This document shows, piece by piece, positions 24,661 to 32,749 of a stretch of DNA of 64,000 nucleotides. A program made the position numbers and the translations under genes. Under the pieces are notes generated by a model, which was not told the origin of the DNA, did not search any database, and was given only the letters and a program-made list of their open reading frames with translations. Source of the DNA: GCA-002282575 sp964416645 (lineage in GTDB: Bacteria; Pseudomonadota; Gammaproteobacteria; Thiomicrospirales; Thiomicrospiraceae); the NCBI GenBank assembly GCA_964416645.1, contig CAYQEZ010000001.1, forward strand, positions 1-64,000, written 5' to 3'. Numbering within the stretch: the first letter of the stretch is position 1; each line of letters begins with the position of its first letter.

Positions 24661-26724
24661 TTATTCAACTTCATGCGAGAGTTCAGTGAGATCAAGAATC
24701 ATGGCAACACGGCCATCTCCCATAATGGTTGCTCCAGAGATACCGTTAACTTTGCGGTAGTTGGTATCTAACGATTTGATCACCACTTGCTGTTGGCTTT
24801 CTAAACTATCGACAAACACGCCAAAACGCTTATCACCATTTTCAACGACAACTAATAAACCTTGAGTTAATTCTGTTTTGCCAACGGGACGGTTGAAGAA
24901 CGTATTTAAGCGTACAATGGGTATATAAACATCGCGTAGGCGATAGAGGTAGGTACCTTTAACGCTCTTGATGTTGTCTTCGGCAGGTAGTACCGATTCA
25001 ACAATTGAAGCCAATGGGAAAATATAAGTTTCGTCACCTACTTTAGCCAGTTGACCATCCAAAATAGCTAAGGTTAATGGCAGACGGATGGTAAAGATAG
25101 AACCTAGGTTTTGTTCGGTTTGAACTTCAATGGTACCGCCCAGTTCACGAATGTTACGACGTACGACATCCATGCCAACGCCACGTCCGGAAATATCCGT
25201 TACTTCGTCGGCAGTCGAGAAGCCGGCATGGAAAATGAGATCAATGTTCTCTTTTTCGGTAATCACTTGATGTTCTGTGAGAATACCGGCATCGATGGCT
25301 TTTTGACGCACTTTATCCAGTCTAATGCCCGCACCATCATCTTTAATTTGAATAACAATGTTACCACCAGCGTGGAAGGCAGATAAGCGCACTGTACCCT
25401 TACGTGCTTTGCCTTTTGCTTCACGGACATCTGGCTTTTCAATACCATGATCAACGGAATTGCGGATAATGTGGACGAGTGGATCGGTGAGTTTTTCTAG
25501 GACGGTTTTATCTACTTCGGTGTTTTCACCTTCCATCACCAATTCAATGTCTTTTTCGAGTTTAGCGCTCACATCATGCACAATGCGTGGCATACGGTTA
25601 AACGCAAAACTAATCGGCATCATACGAATGGACATGACAGATTCTTGCATGGCACGGGTATGACGCTCAATATCTACTAAGCCTTCTTTCAGCTCATCAG
25701 CCCAAGGAGCGTTCAACTGATCAGCAAGTAGACCGAAGCGTGACAACATTGATTGAGCGATAACCAACTCACCGACCATATCGACCATTTGGTCGATTTT
25801 ACTGATAGAAACACGAATAGAACTTTCTTGTTTTTCACCTGTTGCGACAGCAGCTCGTGGCGCACCATTATTGGTTGCCGTTGGAGCCGTGGCTGGAACA
25901 GCTGTTTGTTGAGTTACGGCTGTCGGTGCTTCAGTTGTTACAACAACAGCACTAGTAGCGGTACTAGCTTCAATGGTTACTTCCGTTGGATTATCGCCAT
26001 TTCGATATATAGGACTGATACTAATATGGCAACTGTCTTCATCAAGCCATTCAAATACCTCATTAATATCGGCCAATTCAACCTCTCCGTCGATGATAAT
26101 GTTAAATGAGATCAAACAATGTTCTACTTGCAGAGGATTGCCTTCATTGAGCCGTGCTTTGATGTGCGTTCTTTCTGCACCTTCAACACGACTTAGCTCA
26201 TGAAGTAATTTCAGTAAATCAATACCAGAGGTGAAGTAATCGACACTGGGCGATAAATGAATTTGGTACCCTGTTAACTCAGGCTGAACTGTGGCAGCAT
26301 TGCTTGTGTTGCTTGTCGCTGCCAAGTTTTGCGTGCCATTGTTCAAAATAGCTTCCAAGCGTTGCTCCATCTCTTTAATTGAAGCCATGTCAATTGGCTG
26401 ATTATCTTGATAGGCGTCCAAAATAATACGTAATACATCTACAGATTGTAACAGCGCCTCACGGTTTTCTGAGGTGACGTTACGTTTGCCTGAACGCATT
26501 TCATCCAGTAATGTTTCTAGAATATGGGTCAGGTGAATGAGTTCGGAAAATCCAAAGGTGCCTGCACCCCCTTTCATTGAGTGGGCAGCACGAAAAATGG
26601 TGTTGACTACTTCGGTATCGGGTGTGCCTTCAGGTAGAGTCAGTAGATTAGACTCCATGGCAGCCAACCCCTCAAAACTTTCTTCTAGGTAGGTTTGGCG
26701 AAACACCTGCATTAATTCATCCAT
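24661..26724 (-). CDS. cheA: Chemotaxis histidine kinase CheA
   Basis: A 687-residue kinase. P1/HPt domain at about 1-105 with the phosphorylated H48 in FRAAHSMKGGAGTFGF; a P2-like regulator-binding region at about 150-245; a Thr/Ala/Val-rich linker at about 250-300; P3 dimerisation helices (SISKIDQMVDMVGELVIAQS); an HATPase domain with N-box HIIRNSVDHGIE and G-boxes in IKDDGAGI and ISGRGVGMDVV; and a C-terminal CheW-like P5. All catalytic boxes are intact, so it should be active. It heads the operon with cheW, the STAS gene and cheY. No cheR or cheB is nearby, so adaptation enzymes, if present, are elsewhere. The gap 26725-27002 upstream should hold its promoter, but I see no clear consensus. 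Confidence 0.95.
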   Translation of the reverse strand: MDELMQVFRQTYLEESFEGLAAMESNLLTLPEGTPDTEVVNTIFRAAHSMKGGAGTFGFSELIHLTHILETLLDEMRSGKRNVTSENREALLQSVDVLRIILDAYQDNQPIDMASIKEMEQRLEAILNNGTQNLAATSNTSNAATVQPELTGYQIHLSPSVDYFTSGIDLLKLLHELSRVEGAERTHIKARLNEGNPLQVEHCLISFNIIIDGEVELADINEVFEWLDEDSCHISISPIYRNGDNPTEVTIEASTATSAVVVTTEAPTAVTQQTAVPATAPTATNNGAPRAAVATGEKQESSIRVSISKIDQMVDMVGELVIAQSMLSRFGLLADQLNAPWADELKEGLVDIERHTRAMQESVMSIRMMPISFAFNRMPRIVHDVSAKLEKDIELVMEGENTEVDKTVLEKLTDPLVHIIRNSVDHGIEKPDVREAKGKARKGTVRLSAFHAGGNIVIQIKDDGAGIRLDKVRQKAIDAGILTEHQVITEKENIDLIFHAGFSTADEVTDISGRGVGMDVVRRNIRELGGTIEVQTEQNLGSIFTIRLPLTLAILDGQLAKVGDETYIFPLASIVESVLPAEDNIKSVKGTYLYRLRDVYIPIVRLNTFFNRPVGKTELTQGLLVVVENGDKRFGVFVDSLESQQQVVIKSLDTNYRKVNGISGATIMGDGRVAMILDLTELSHEVE

Positions 26725-27002
26725 TCAAGAATCTCCAATGGCTAGCGGAATAAGTGCTCACTTGGTGGTTGTGGCTATTTTGTGTTTTCTGATTGATAAG
26801 CAAATCAACCTTACTTTCATTATAACGATTTCTAATCTTAAAACCAGTGTTCTTTATCAATATTATACGCAATGTTAATCCAGTAAAAATGACGTTTTTG
26901 TGTTCTTTTCTAGTGGCAAGAGTGCGTAGAACTTAATTAGCCTCACATATCTAGCGACCAAGTTAGGAATTTTTTAAGCCGATTAGACAGTTAAAGTCTC
27001 TA

Positions 27003-27695
27003 TTAAGTCGCAAATGATTGACTAAAGCAACCATCGACCAAGTGAAAGCGAGAGGAGCAACGTTGGGCTAGTTTCATATCGTGAGTGACAATTAAAAAGG
27101 AAATGCCTTCTGTTTGATTAATGTGCTCTAGTAGCTTGAAAATGTCATCGGCTGAGTGGGTATCTAGATTGCCAGTTGGCTCATCGGCTAGAACTAACGG
27201 CGGATTAAGCATCAGTGCGCGTGCAATTGCAACCCGCTGTTGCATACCGCCAGAGAGTTCATTAGGTTTTTTTTGTGTCGCGCTTGCTAAACCAACGGCG
27301 TTGAGTAGTTGTTGAGCACGCTTTTCTGCTTTATTTTTTTCTAATTGTTGATGAATAATGGATGGCATCATTACGTTTTCCAGCGCATTAAAGGCGGGTA
27401 GTAAATGATGGAACTGAAATACGAAGCCAATATTTAAACCACGCAATTTGGTGAGTTGGTCATCACTGATATGTTGAGTGCTTTGCCCAGCTATCATCAA
27501 CTCGCCAGAAGTAGGGGGTTCTAGCAGTCCGATAATATTAAGCAAGGTTGATTTTCCTGAACCTGAGGGGCCTGTCAGGGCGCTGAAGCTGCCAGCTGAT
27601 AACTCAATATCTATGCCATGTAAAATTTCGGTTTCAATGCTGGTACCGATATTGTAGGATTTACGAATTTGTTTGAGCTGTAAAATAGGATTCAT
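27003..27695 (-). CDS. ABC transporter ATP-binding protein (LolD/MacB type)
   Basis: A 230-residue ABC ATPase: Walker A GPSGSGKST (about 40-48), Q-loop in FVFQFHHLLPAFNALENV, signature ELSGGMQQRVAIARAL, Walker B PLVLADEPTGNLD, and H-loop IVTHD. The FQFHHLLP and N-L-D features are typical of the MacB/LolD/FtsE group that works with FtsX-fold permeases. It follows its permease by 3 bp with a GGAG ribosome site, and the operon also encodes an HlyD-like adaptor. LolD proper works with LolC/E and no adaptor, so a MacAB- or DevBCA-like exporter fits better. Confidence 0.9.
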   Translation of the reverse strand: MNPILQLKQIRKSYNIGTSIETEILHGIDIELSAGSFSALTGPSGSGKSTLLNIIGLLEPPTSGELMIAGQSTQHISDDQLTKLRGLNIGFVFQFHHLLPAFNALENVMMPSIIHQQLEKNKAEKRAQQLLNAVGLASATQKKPNELSGGMQQRVAIARALMLNPPLVLADEPTGNLDTHSADDIFKLLEHINQTEGISFLIVTHDMKLAQRCSSRFHLVDGCFSQSFAT

Positions 27696-27698
27696 GGA

Positions 27699-28916
27699 TT
27701 AACTCCGAATCGCTTGAACGGGATCCATGCGGGCAGCTCTGCGAGCCGGTAGTAATGCAGCCAAAATGCCTACTAGCATGGCAACAATGCTGGCCATGAC
27801 CACTAAATTTGGATCAAGTTGAGCGGTAAACATCATGCTGCCATCGGGAGATTTGTATATTGTTGCAAATAGAGTGAGTAGTCCAAAAGCTAGAGAGACA
27901 CCCATCAGTGAACCTAGACTGCCAAATATAGCGCCTTGCATAAGAAAAATACGTAATACCTGTTGCTGTGTCGCCCCCATGGCACGCAAGATGCCAATTT
28001 CTTTTTGTTTTTGCACCACCGAGACCACCAACACGCTGGCAATGCCTAGTGCGACAATAATGACAACAAACACACGAATGAGGCTATTGGTGACGGTTTG
28101 ATTAGAGAGGGCGTTGAGCAATCCAGAGTTTGTTTCCATCCAAGATTCGACTAATAATCCTGTTTGCTTGCTCAATCGTTGTGCCAGCAATTTTGCACCA
28201 AATAAGTCGTGTACTGTTAAGTCTATTGAGGAAACACCGCCAGGGATGTTGAGTAGGCTTTGAGCGAGTCGCAATTGCGTGAATACCCAACGTTTATTCA
28301 GGTCTTTGTTGTTAATGTCGAACAAACCTACGATGGTTAAGTTTTGCATCACGCCAACTTCATTGACGATTTGAATGCGGTCGCCCAAACCAACGCCTAA
28401 GTCTTTTGCTAATTCTGTGCCTATCACTGTTTGTTCACTGCTGACATCGAAGCGTCCTTTCACCAGATAGCGATTCATGTCAACCACCTTCAGGTAGTTT
28501 TCTGACACAATGCCCATTAGCACCACTGATTTACTGGCGAGATTGTTACGCGCAAATACGGGGCCAGTAGCCAATGGAGATACTGCCTTGATGCCAGGCG
28601 TTGTGCGAGCCAGCTGCGCAAAACTTTCCCATTGATCAATGCTGCGTAAGCGTTGACCGCGTTGTTGAATCAGAGCTGCAGTGAGTGTCTCAGATTGATT
28701 CAGTCTTAACACAACTTCTTCGGCAGGGCGCATCACAATATGTGCTTGTGAAGAGAGTACTCGGTCAATAATCGTGCCTTGAAGTTGGTTGATCAATTGA
28801 GTCAGGAAAATAATGATGGCAACACCACCCGTAACACCGGCGAGGATGAGCCATGACTGCATGCGACCTTCTTTAAGGAAACGAATTGCCAATAACCATT
28901 CAAATGCCAGCGACAT
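27699..28916 (-). CDS. ABC transporter permease, FtsX/MacB fold
   Basis: A 405-residue permease: TM1 near residues 22-44 (WLILAGVTGGVAIIIFL), a periplasmic MacB_PCD domain (about 50-270), then three C-terminal transmembrane helices with the FtsX-type cytoplasmic loop KQKEIGILRAMGATQQQVLRIFLMQG and end ARRAARMDPVQAIRS. This fold uses ATP hydrolysis to drive periplasmic movements (mechanotransmission), exporting substrates or lipoproteins instead of moving them through the membrane pore. It sits between the adaptor and the ATPase genes. Substrate unknown. Confidence 0.88.
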   Translation of the reverse strand: MSLAFEWLLAIRFLKEGRMQSWLILAGVTGGVAIIIFLTQLINQLQGTIIDRVLSSQAHIVMRPAEEVVLRLNQSETLTAALIQQRGQRLRSIDQWESFAQLARTTPGIKAVSPLATGPVFARNNLASKSVVLMGIVSENYLKVVDMNRYLVKGRFDVSSEQTVIGTELAKDLGVGLGDRIQIVNEVGVMQNLTIVGLFDINNKDLNKRWVFTQLRLAQSLLNIPGGVSSIDLTVHDLFGAKLLAQRLSKQTGLLVESWMETNSGLLNALSNQTVTNSLIRVFVVIIVALGIASVLVVSVVQKQKEIGILRAMGATQQQVLRIFLMQGAIFGSLGSLMGVSLAFGLLTLFATIYKSPDGSMMFTAQLDPNLVVMASIVAMLVGILAALLPARRAARMDPVQAIRS

Positions 28917-28928
28917 AGGGGTGTCCGT

Positions 28929-30130
28929 TTAGGGTTGTAGTGTGGGTGAACGTGCCTTGATCTGAACACGAGCTCCCAAAGGAATGTCTGCTTGTGTCAC
29001 CAACCAGTCACCCGCCGTCACGCCGTTGAGAATTTGGCTGTTACCTATCCCTTTAATGCCTAGTGTTACGGGTTGTTTGACGGTTTGACCTTGTTCTACT
29101 TTCATCACCCAAGGAGATTGACTGGCGGCGTCACGAATAGCGTCACTCGGTACAATTAGGGTGTTAGTTGCTTGCCCCGTTATCATCTCAATACTAACTG
29201 TCATATCGGGGCGTAAGAAGGTGGGGGGTGTTCGACAATAAGACGAATATTGACCGTAGCACGATTGGGATCAATGCTAGGATAAATTAACGCCAGCTTA
29301 GCCTCAAAAGGCTGTTGAGGATAGGCATCAGCAATGACTTTTGCGGTTTGGTTGGTTGCCAAAAATCGCATACTCTTTTCGTCGATGGGTGCTTCAATAC
29401 GCGTTTCGCCGTTACTGGCCAAAATCAGTAAAGGCTTGCCTGGTTGTACCGTAGCACCAACTTCAACCAGTCGTTGTAATAGAACCGCAGCACTGGGGGC
29501 ACGAATGTTCAGTTGAGATTGTTTCGCTTGAGCCACAGCTAATGCAGCTTGCGCTTGTGCTAAACGACTTTGCAGTAATTGCGTGCTGGTGCCATTACTT
29601 TGCGTTGCTTGCCATTGTTTGAGAGCAGCTTCGTAAGCTTTTTGGTTAATGTCGAGTGTTTTTCTAGCACTGTCTAGACTAGATTTAGAGGACAGGTTTT
29701 GTTGCTGTAAGCTAGCATAGCGATGATATTCCGCTTCTGCTAAGGTTAGGTTGGCTTTGGCTTGAGCAAGATTATTTTCTGCTAGTGGGCGAGTGAGCTG
29801 AGTTAGTTCTTGTAGACGCTGTTCTGCTTCACGTAGATTGGCTTGTGCTTGAAGCAGGTTGGCATCGACGCTGGCATCACTTAATGAGATGAGCAGTTGA
29901 TCTTTGCTAAGATTCTCGCTTTCATGTACATAAATCTGTGCAACTTGAGCGGTAACCAAGCTAGCTAATTCAATTTTTGCCATGGGTGCCACGCGTCCTG
30001 TGGCAACGATAGTTTGGCTAATATCTCCCTGATTAACTTGAATGGCCTCAACCGTTTTAGGCTGCCATTTAAACCAAACAGACAGCGCAATCACAGTAAT
30101 GATTGCGCCTACAATGATTTTTTTGCTCAT
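28929..30130 (-). pseudogene. HlyD/MacA-like periplasmic adaptor, frameshifted at a C6 run
   Basis: Two frames together encode one adaptor. 30130-29201 gives the N-terminal anchor, barrel-sandwich halves, a long coiled-coil hairpin (about 90-215) and beta-barrel start, ending prematurely in HPPPSYAPI. 29204-28929 continues with MTVSIEMITGQATNTLIVPSDAI and the C-terminal domain. Adding one C to the C6 run (minus strand; plus-strand G6 at 29223-29228) joins them as HPPTFLRPDMTVSIE, the usual adaptor sequence, for about 400 residues. The two frames overlap as ATGA. It may be a true mutation, a slippage site or a sequencing error. Downstream permease and ATPase are intact; upstream is bamD, 15 bp away. 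Confidence 0.82.
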
Positions 30131-30145
30131 GGCAAGTTGTTCGCC

Positions 30146-30916
30146 TTATTGAGTAGGAATTTTATTCAGCTGCATGACTTGTTTTACTTCTTCCGCTGAA
30201 GCATCTAGCTTTAACTCCTGATAGGCTTTAGCCATAATTTGTAATGCACGCTGACTGCTAGCCGTTTGCGGGTAGTTTTCTAACACATATTGCGCCCGTT
30301 TAGCGGCTGCTAACCAAGCGGCGCGTTCGACATAAAACTCAGCAACTTGTAACTCGTGACGAGCTAAATTATTACGTAGCCTGACCAAGCGTAGCTTTGC
30401 ATCATCCGCATATTCGCTATTAGGAAAACGTTGAATTAAGTTCAGGTAATCCTGGTAAGCCTGGCGAATAGGCTCACTGTCACGGCGTGCTGGATCAGAA
30501 ATATAGCGATCTAAGAAACTACGCGTCGTACTTTCACGAGCCATGCCTTTTAAGTACATGGCATAGGGCAAGCGTGAATGACGTGGATACATGCGAATGA
30601 ACTCTTCCAGCTCACGTACCGCTGATTGAGGTTCGTTGTTGCGGAAGTAGGCATAAGCTAACTCAAGTGAGGCTTGTTCAGACCATGCGCCATAGGGATA
30701 GACAGAACGTAGCTTTTCAAACTCTTTAATGGCTTCATCCCATGAGCTATCATTAAGCGCATTATGACCACGATTAAAATACTCTTCGACGCTGCGAATG
30801 GGCTCGACTTCTTTGGTGAATAAAGAACAGCCATTGAGAAATTGAATTGCCAGTAATACCATGGCGATTTTGGTGATCATCCCTTTAGTGGACGAAAAAT
30901 GAGGAAAATTAGTCAT
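30146..30916 (-). CDS. bamD: Outer-membrane assembly lipoprotein BamD
   Basis: BamD is the essential lipoprotein partner of BamA in outer-membrane protein insertion. The 256-residue frame has a lipoprotein signal peptide with lipobox FLNGC, followed by TPR-like repeats (SVEEYFNRGHNALNDSSWDEAIKEFEKL, LELAYAYFRNNEPQSAVRELEEFI, FPNSEYADDAKLRLVRLRN). The signal peptide is tighter if ATG 30880 (MITKIAMVL) is used; 30916 gives 12 extra residues. The divergent rluD-pgeF pair reproduces the E. coli neighbourhood. The downstream export genes are not a usual part of the bamD operon. Confidence 0.94.
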   Translation of the reverse strand: MTNFPHFSSTKGMITKIAMVLLAIQFLNGCSLFTKEVEPIRSVEEYFNRGHNALNDSSWDEAIKEFEKLRSVYPYGAWSEQASLELAYAYFRNNEPQSAVRELEEFIRMYPRHSRLPYAMYLKGMARESTTRSFLDRYISDPARRDSEPIRQAYQDYLNLIQRFPNSEYADDAKLRLVRLRNNLARHELQVAEFYVERAAWLAAAKRAQYVLENYPQTASSQRALQIMAKAYQELKLDASAEEVKQVMQLNKIPTQ

Positions 30917-30992
30917 GCAAACCCTTAATGCTGGACAGATGATTTCAAAGAGAGCATCATTCTAGCGCATAAATGATAATGAAGGCAAAAAG

Positions 30993-31955
30993 ATGAGTGA
31001 ATGGACAAGTCGTGTGCCGCTAGAAATGGGCGGAACGCGTTTAGATGGTGTATTGGGGCAACTGGTTGAGGGCGTCTCGCGAGCAAGGCTAAAGACGTGT
31101 ATTGAGTCTGGATTAGTAACGGTCAATGGTCAGGTGGTGACGCGAGCGCGTCAAACGATGTTGGGTGGCGAATTCTTGTCGCTTGTGTTGCCTGAACGTG
31201 AAATATTGACTTATGAAGCGCAAGACATATCACTGGATGTTATTTATGAAGATGAAGGCGTTTTAGTGATTAATAAGCCAGCTGGTTTGGTTGTACATCC
31301 TGGAGCAGGTAATAGTGATGGCACTTTACTAAACGCCTTACTTCATTATGATGAGAGTTTGGCAAGCTTAGTACGTGCAGGCATTGTGCATCGCCTAGAT
31401 AAAATGACCAGTGGCTTGTTAGTTGTGGCAAAAACCGAGGCGGTTCAGCTCGCTTTAACTGACTTATTAAAGGATCACGATGTGGCGCGTATTTACGATG
31501 CTGTTGTGGTGGGGTGTTTGGTGTCTGGCGGTACAATCGAAGCAGGCATTGGGCGACACTCGACGGATCGAACCAAGATGACGGTGAATGATATGACAGG
31601 TCGTGATGCGGTAACGCATTATCGCATTGCACAAAAATTTCGCGCTCATACTCATGTACGTTGTCAGTTAGAAACTGGTCGTACGCATCAAATTAGGGTG
31701 CACATGGCACATTTGGGGTATCCGCTATTGGGTGATCCTGAATATGGTAAGCGCTTATATTTGCCGCGTGGCATGAGTCAGGAAGTGGGTGATGTGTTGC
31801 GTGTTTTTAAGCGCCAAGCACTGCATGCCGCTGAATTATCGTTCGAACATCCCTTAACAGGAGAGTTGATGCAGTTTGAAGCGCCTTTGCCAGATGATAT
31901 GCAAGGTTTGATTGCCGCTTTGGCGCAAGATACCGCTGAACATCCAATGGATTAA
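30993..31955 (+). CDS. rluD: 23S rRNA pseudouridine synthase RluD
   Basis: RluD makes pseudouridines in helix 69 of 23S rRNA (1911, 1915, 1917 in E. coli). The 320-residue protein has an N-terminal S4 RNA-binding domain (LKTCIESGLVTVNGQVVTRAR) and the RluA-type synthase domain with DEGVLVINKPAGLVVHPGAG, the catalytic aspartate in GIVHRLDKMTSGLLVV (about residues 130-145), and the ETGRTHQIRVHMAHLG motif. E. coli has HRLDKDTTG; the change is within what RluA relatives tolerate. Context (divergent bamD, downstream pgeF) supports RluD over RluC. Confidence 0.93.
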   Translation: MSEWTSRVPLEMGGTRLDGVLGQLVEGVSRARLKTCIESGLVTVNGQVVTRARQTMLGGEFLSLVLPEREILTYEAQDISLDVIYEDEGVLVINKPAGLVVHPGAGNSDGTLLNALLHYDESLASLVRAGIVHRLDKMTSGLLVVAKTEAVQLALTDLLKDHDVARIYDAVVVGCLVSGGTIEAGIGRHSTDRTKMTVNDMTGRDAVTHYRIAQKFRAHTHVRCQLETGRTHQIRVHMAHLGYPLLGDPEYGKRLYLPRGMSQEVGDVLRVFKRQALHAAELSFEHPLTGELMQFEAPLPDDMQGLIAALAQDTAEHPMD

Positions 31956-31969
31956 GAAAGGAAGTTGCC

Positions 31970-32713
31970 ATGAAATTTTTAACACCCGACTGGCCAGCAC
32001 CTAGTAATGTAAAGGCAGTAATGACAACACGCACAGGCGGTCACTCTTTGTCACCTTATGCATCGTTAAATCTAGCGACACATGTAGGAGATGATTTAGA
32101 CACTGTATTAGCCAATCGCGCATTAGTCGCCCAAGCACTTGCGCTTCCGAGTGAGCCTTGTTGGATTAATCAAGTGCATGGCGTGCGTGTGCTCGATGTC
32201 GATACAGAAGCCTGTCTGCCAATCGTTGATGCTGATGGTAGTGCAACGAGTCAAGCAAATAAAGTATTAGCGGTGTTGACAGCCGACTGCTTGCCAGTAT
32301 TCATTACCAATCGTTCGGGTTCATTTATTATGCTATTGCATGCTGGATGGCGCGGTGTTTCGGATGATATTATCAGCAAGAGTGTGCGTGATTGCAGGCA
32401 GCCGAGTAGCGAATTGATGGCTTGGATTGGGCCAGGTATTGGTAAAACCGCTTTTGAATGTGGCGCTGAAGTGCGAGACGAGTTTCTGGCTAATGGTACG
32501 GCTTTGTCAGAGCATTTTCAATCTATACCCTCGCAAGAGGATAAGTTTTTCGCTGACTTATCGAGTATGGCGCAGTGGCAATGTCAACAATTAGGGTTGG
32601 CGTGGGTTGGAGTATCGAATGAATGTACCTATCTTAACGAGCAAGACTTTTTCTCATTTCGTCGAGAAGGAGTAACTGGTCGTATGGCCAGCTTCATGTG
32701 GCTTACGGATTAG
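31970..32713 (+). CDS. pgeF: Purine nucleoside phosphorylase PgeF (YfiH, laccase-domain family)
   Basis: The 247-residue protein has the family motifs MTTRTGGHSLSPYASLNLATHVGD, WINQVHG, LTADCLPVFI, LLHAGWRG and WIGPGIGKTAFECGAEV, which carry the zinc-binding His and Cys residues. This multicopper-oxidase-like domain has been shown to act on adenosine/inosine and to correct peptidoglycan precursor errors in E. coli. It follows rluD by 14 bp in one operon, the conserved order. Confidence 0.9.
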   Translation: MKFLTPDWPAPSNVKAVMTTRTGGHSLSPYASLNLATHVGDDLDTVLANRALVAQALALPSEPCWINQVHGVRVLDVDTEACLPIVDADGSATSQANKVLAVLTADCLPVFITNRSGSFIMLLHAGWRGVSDDIISKSVRDCRQPSSELMAWIGPGIGKTAFECGAEVRDEFLANGTALSEHFQSIPSQEDKFFADLSSMAQWQCQQLGLAWVGVSNECTYLNEQDFFSFRREGVTGRMASFMWLTD

Positions 32714-32720
32714 CTAAAAG

Positions 32721-32749
32721 TTATTGCCAGGCTATTAACCTTGCAATAA
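32721..32749. terminator. Hairpin between convergent pgeF and the Kef antiporter gene
   Basis: TTATTGC (32721-32727) and GCAATAA (32743-32749) are perfect inverted arms, with AGG/CCT also pairing inside. It lies just after pgeF and overlaps the last codons of the convergent antiporter gene. No long T-run, so efficiency is uncertain. Confidence 0.4.

Noticed and set aside
27003..28916. Calling the ATPase/permease pair LolD/LolC
   Set aside because: There is one permease and an HlyD-type adaptor in the same operon, which the Lol system does not use.
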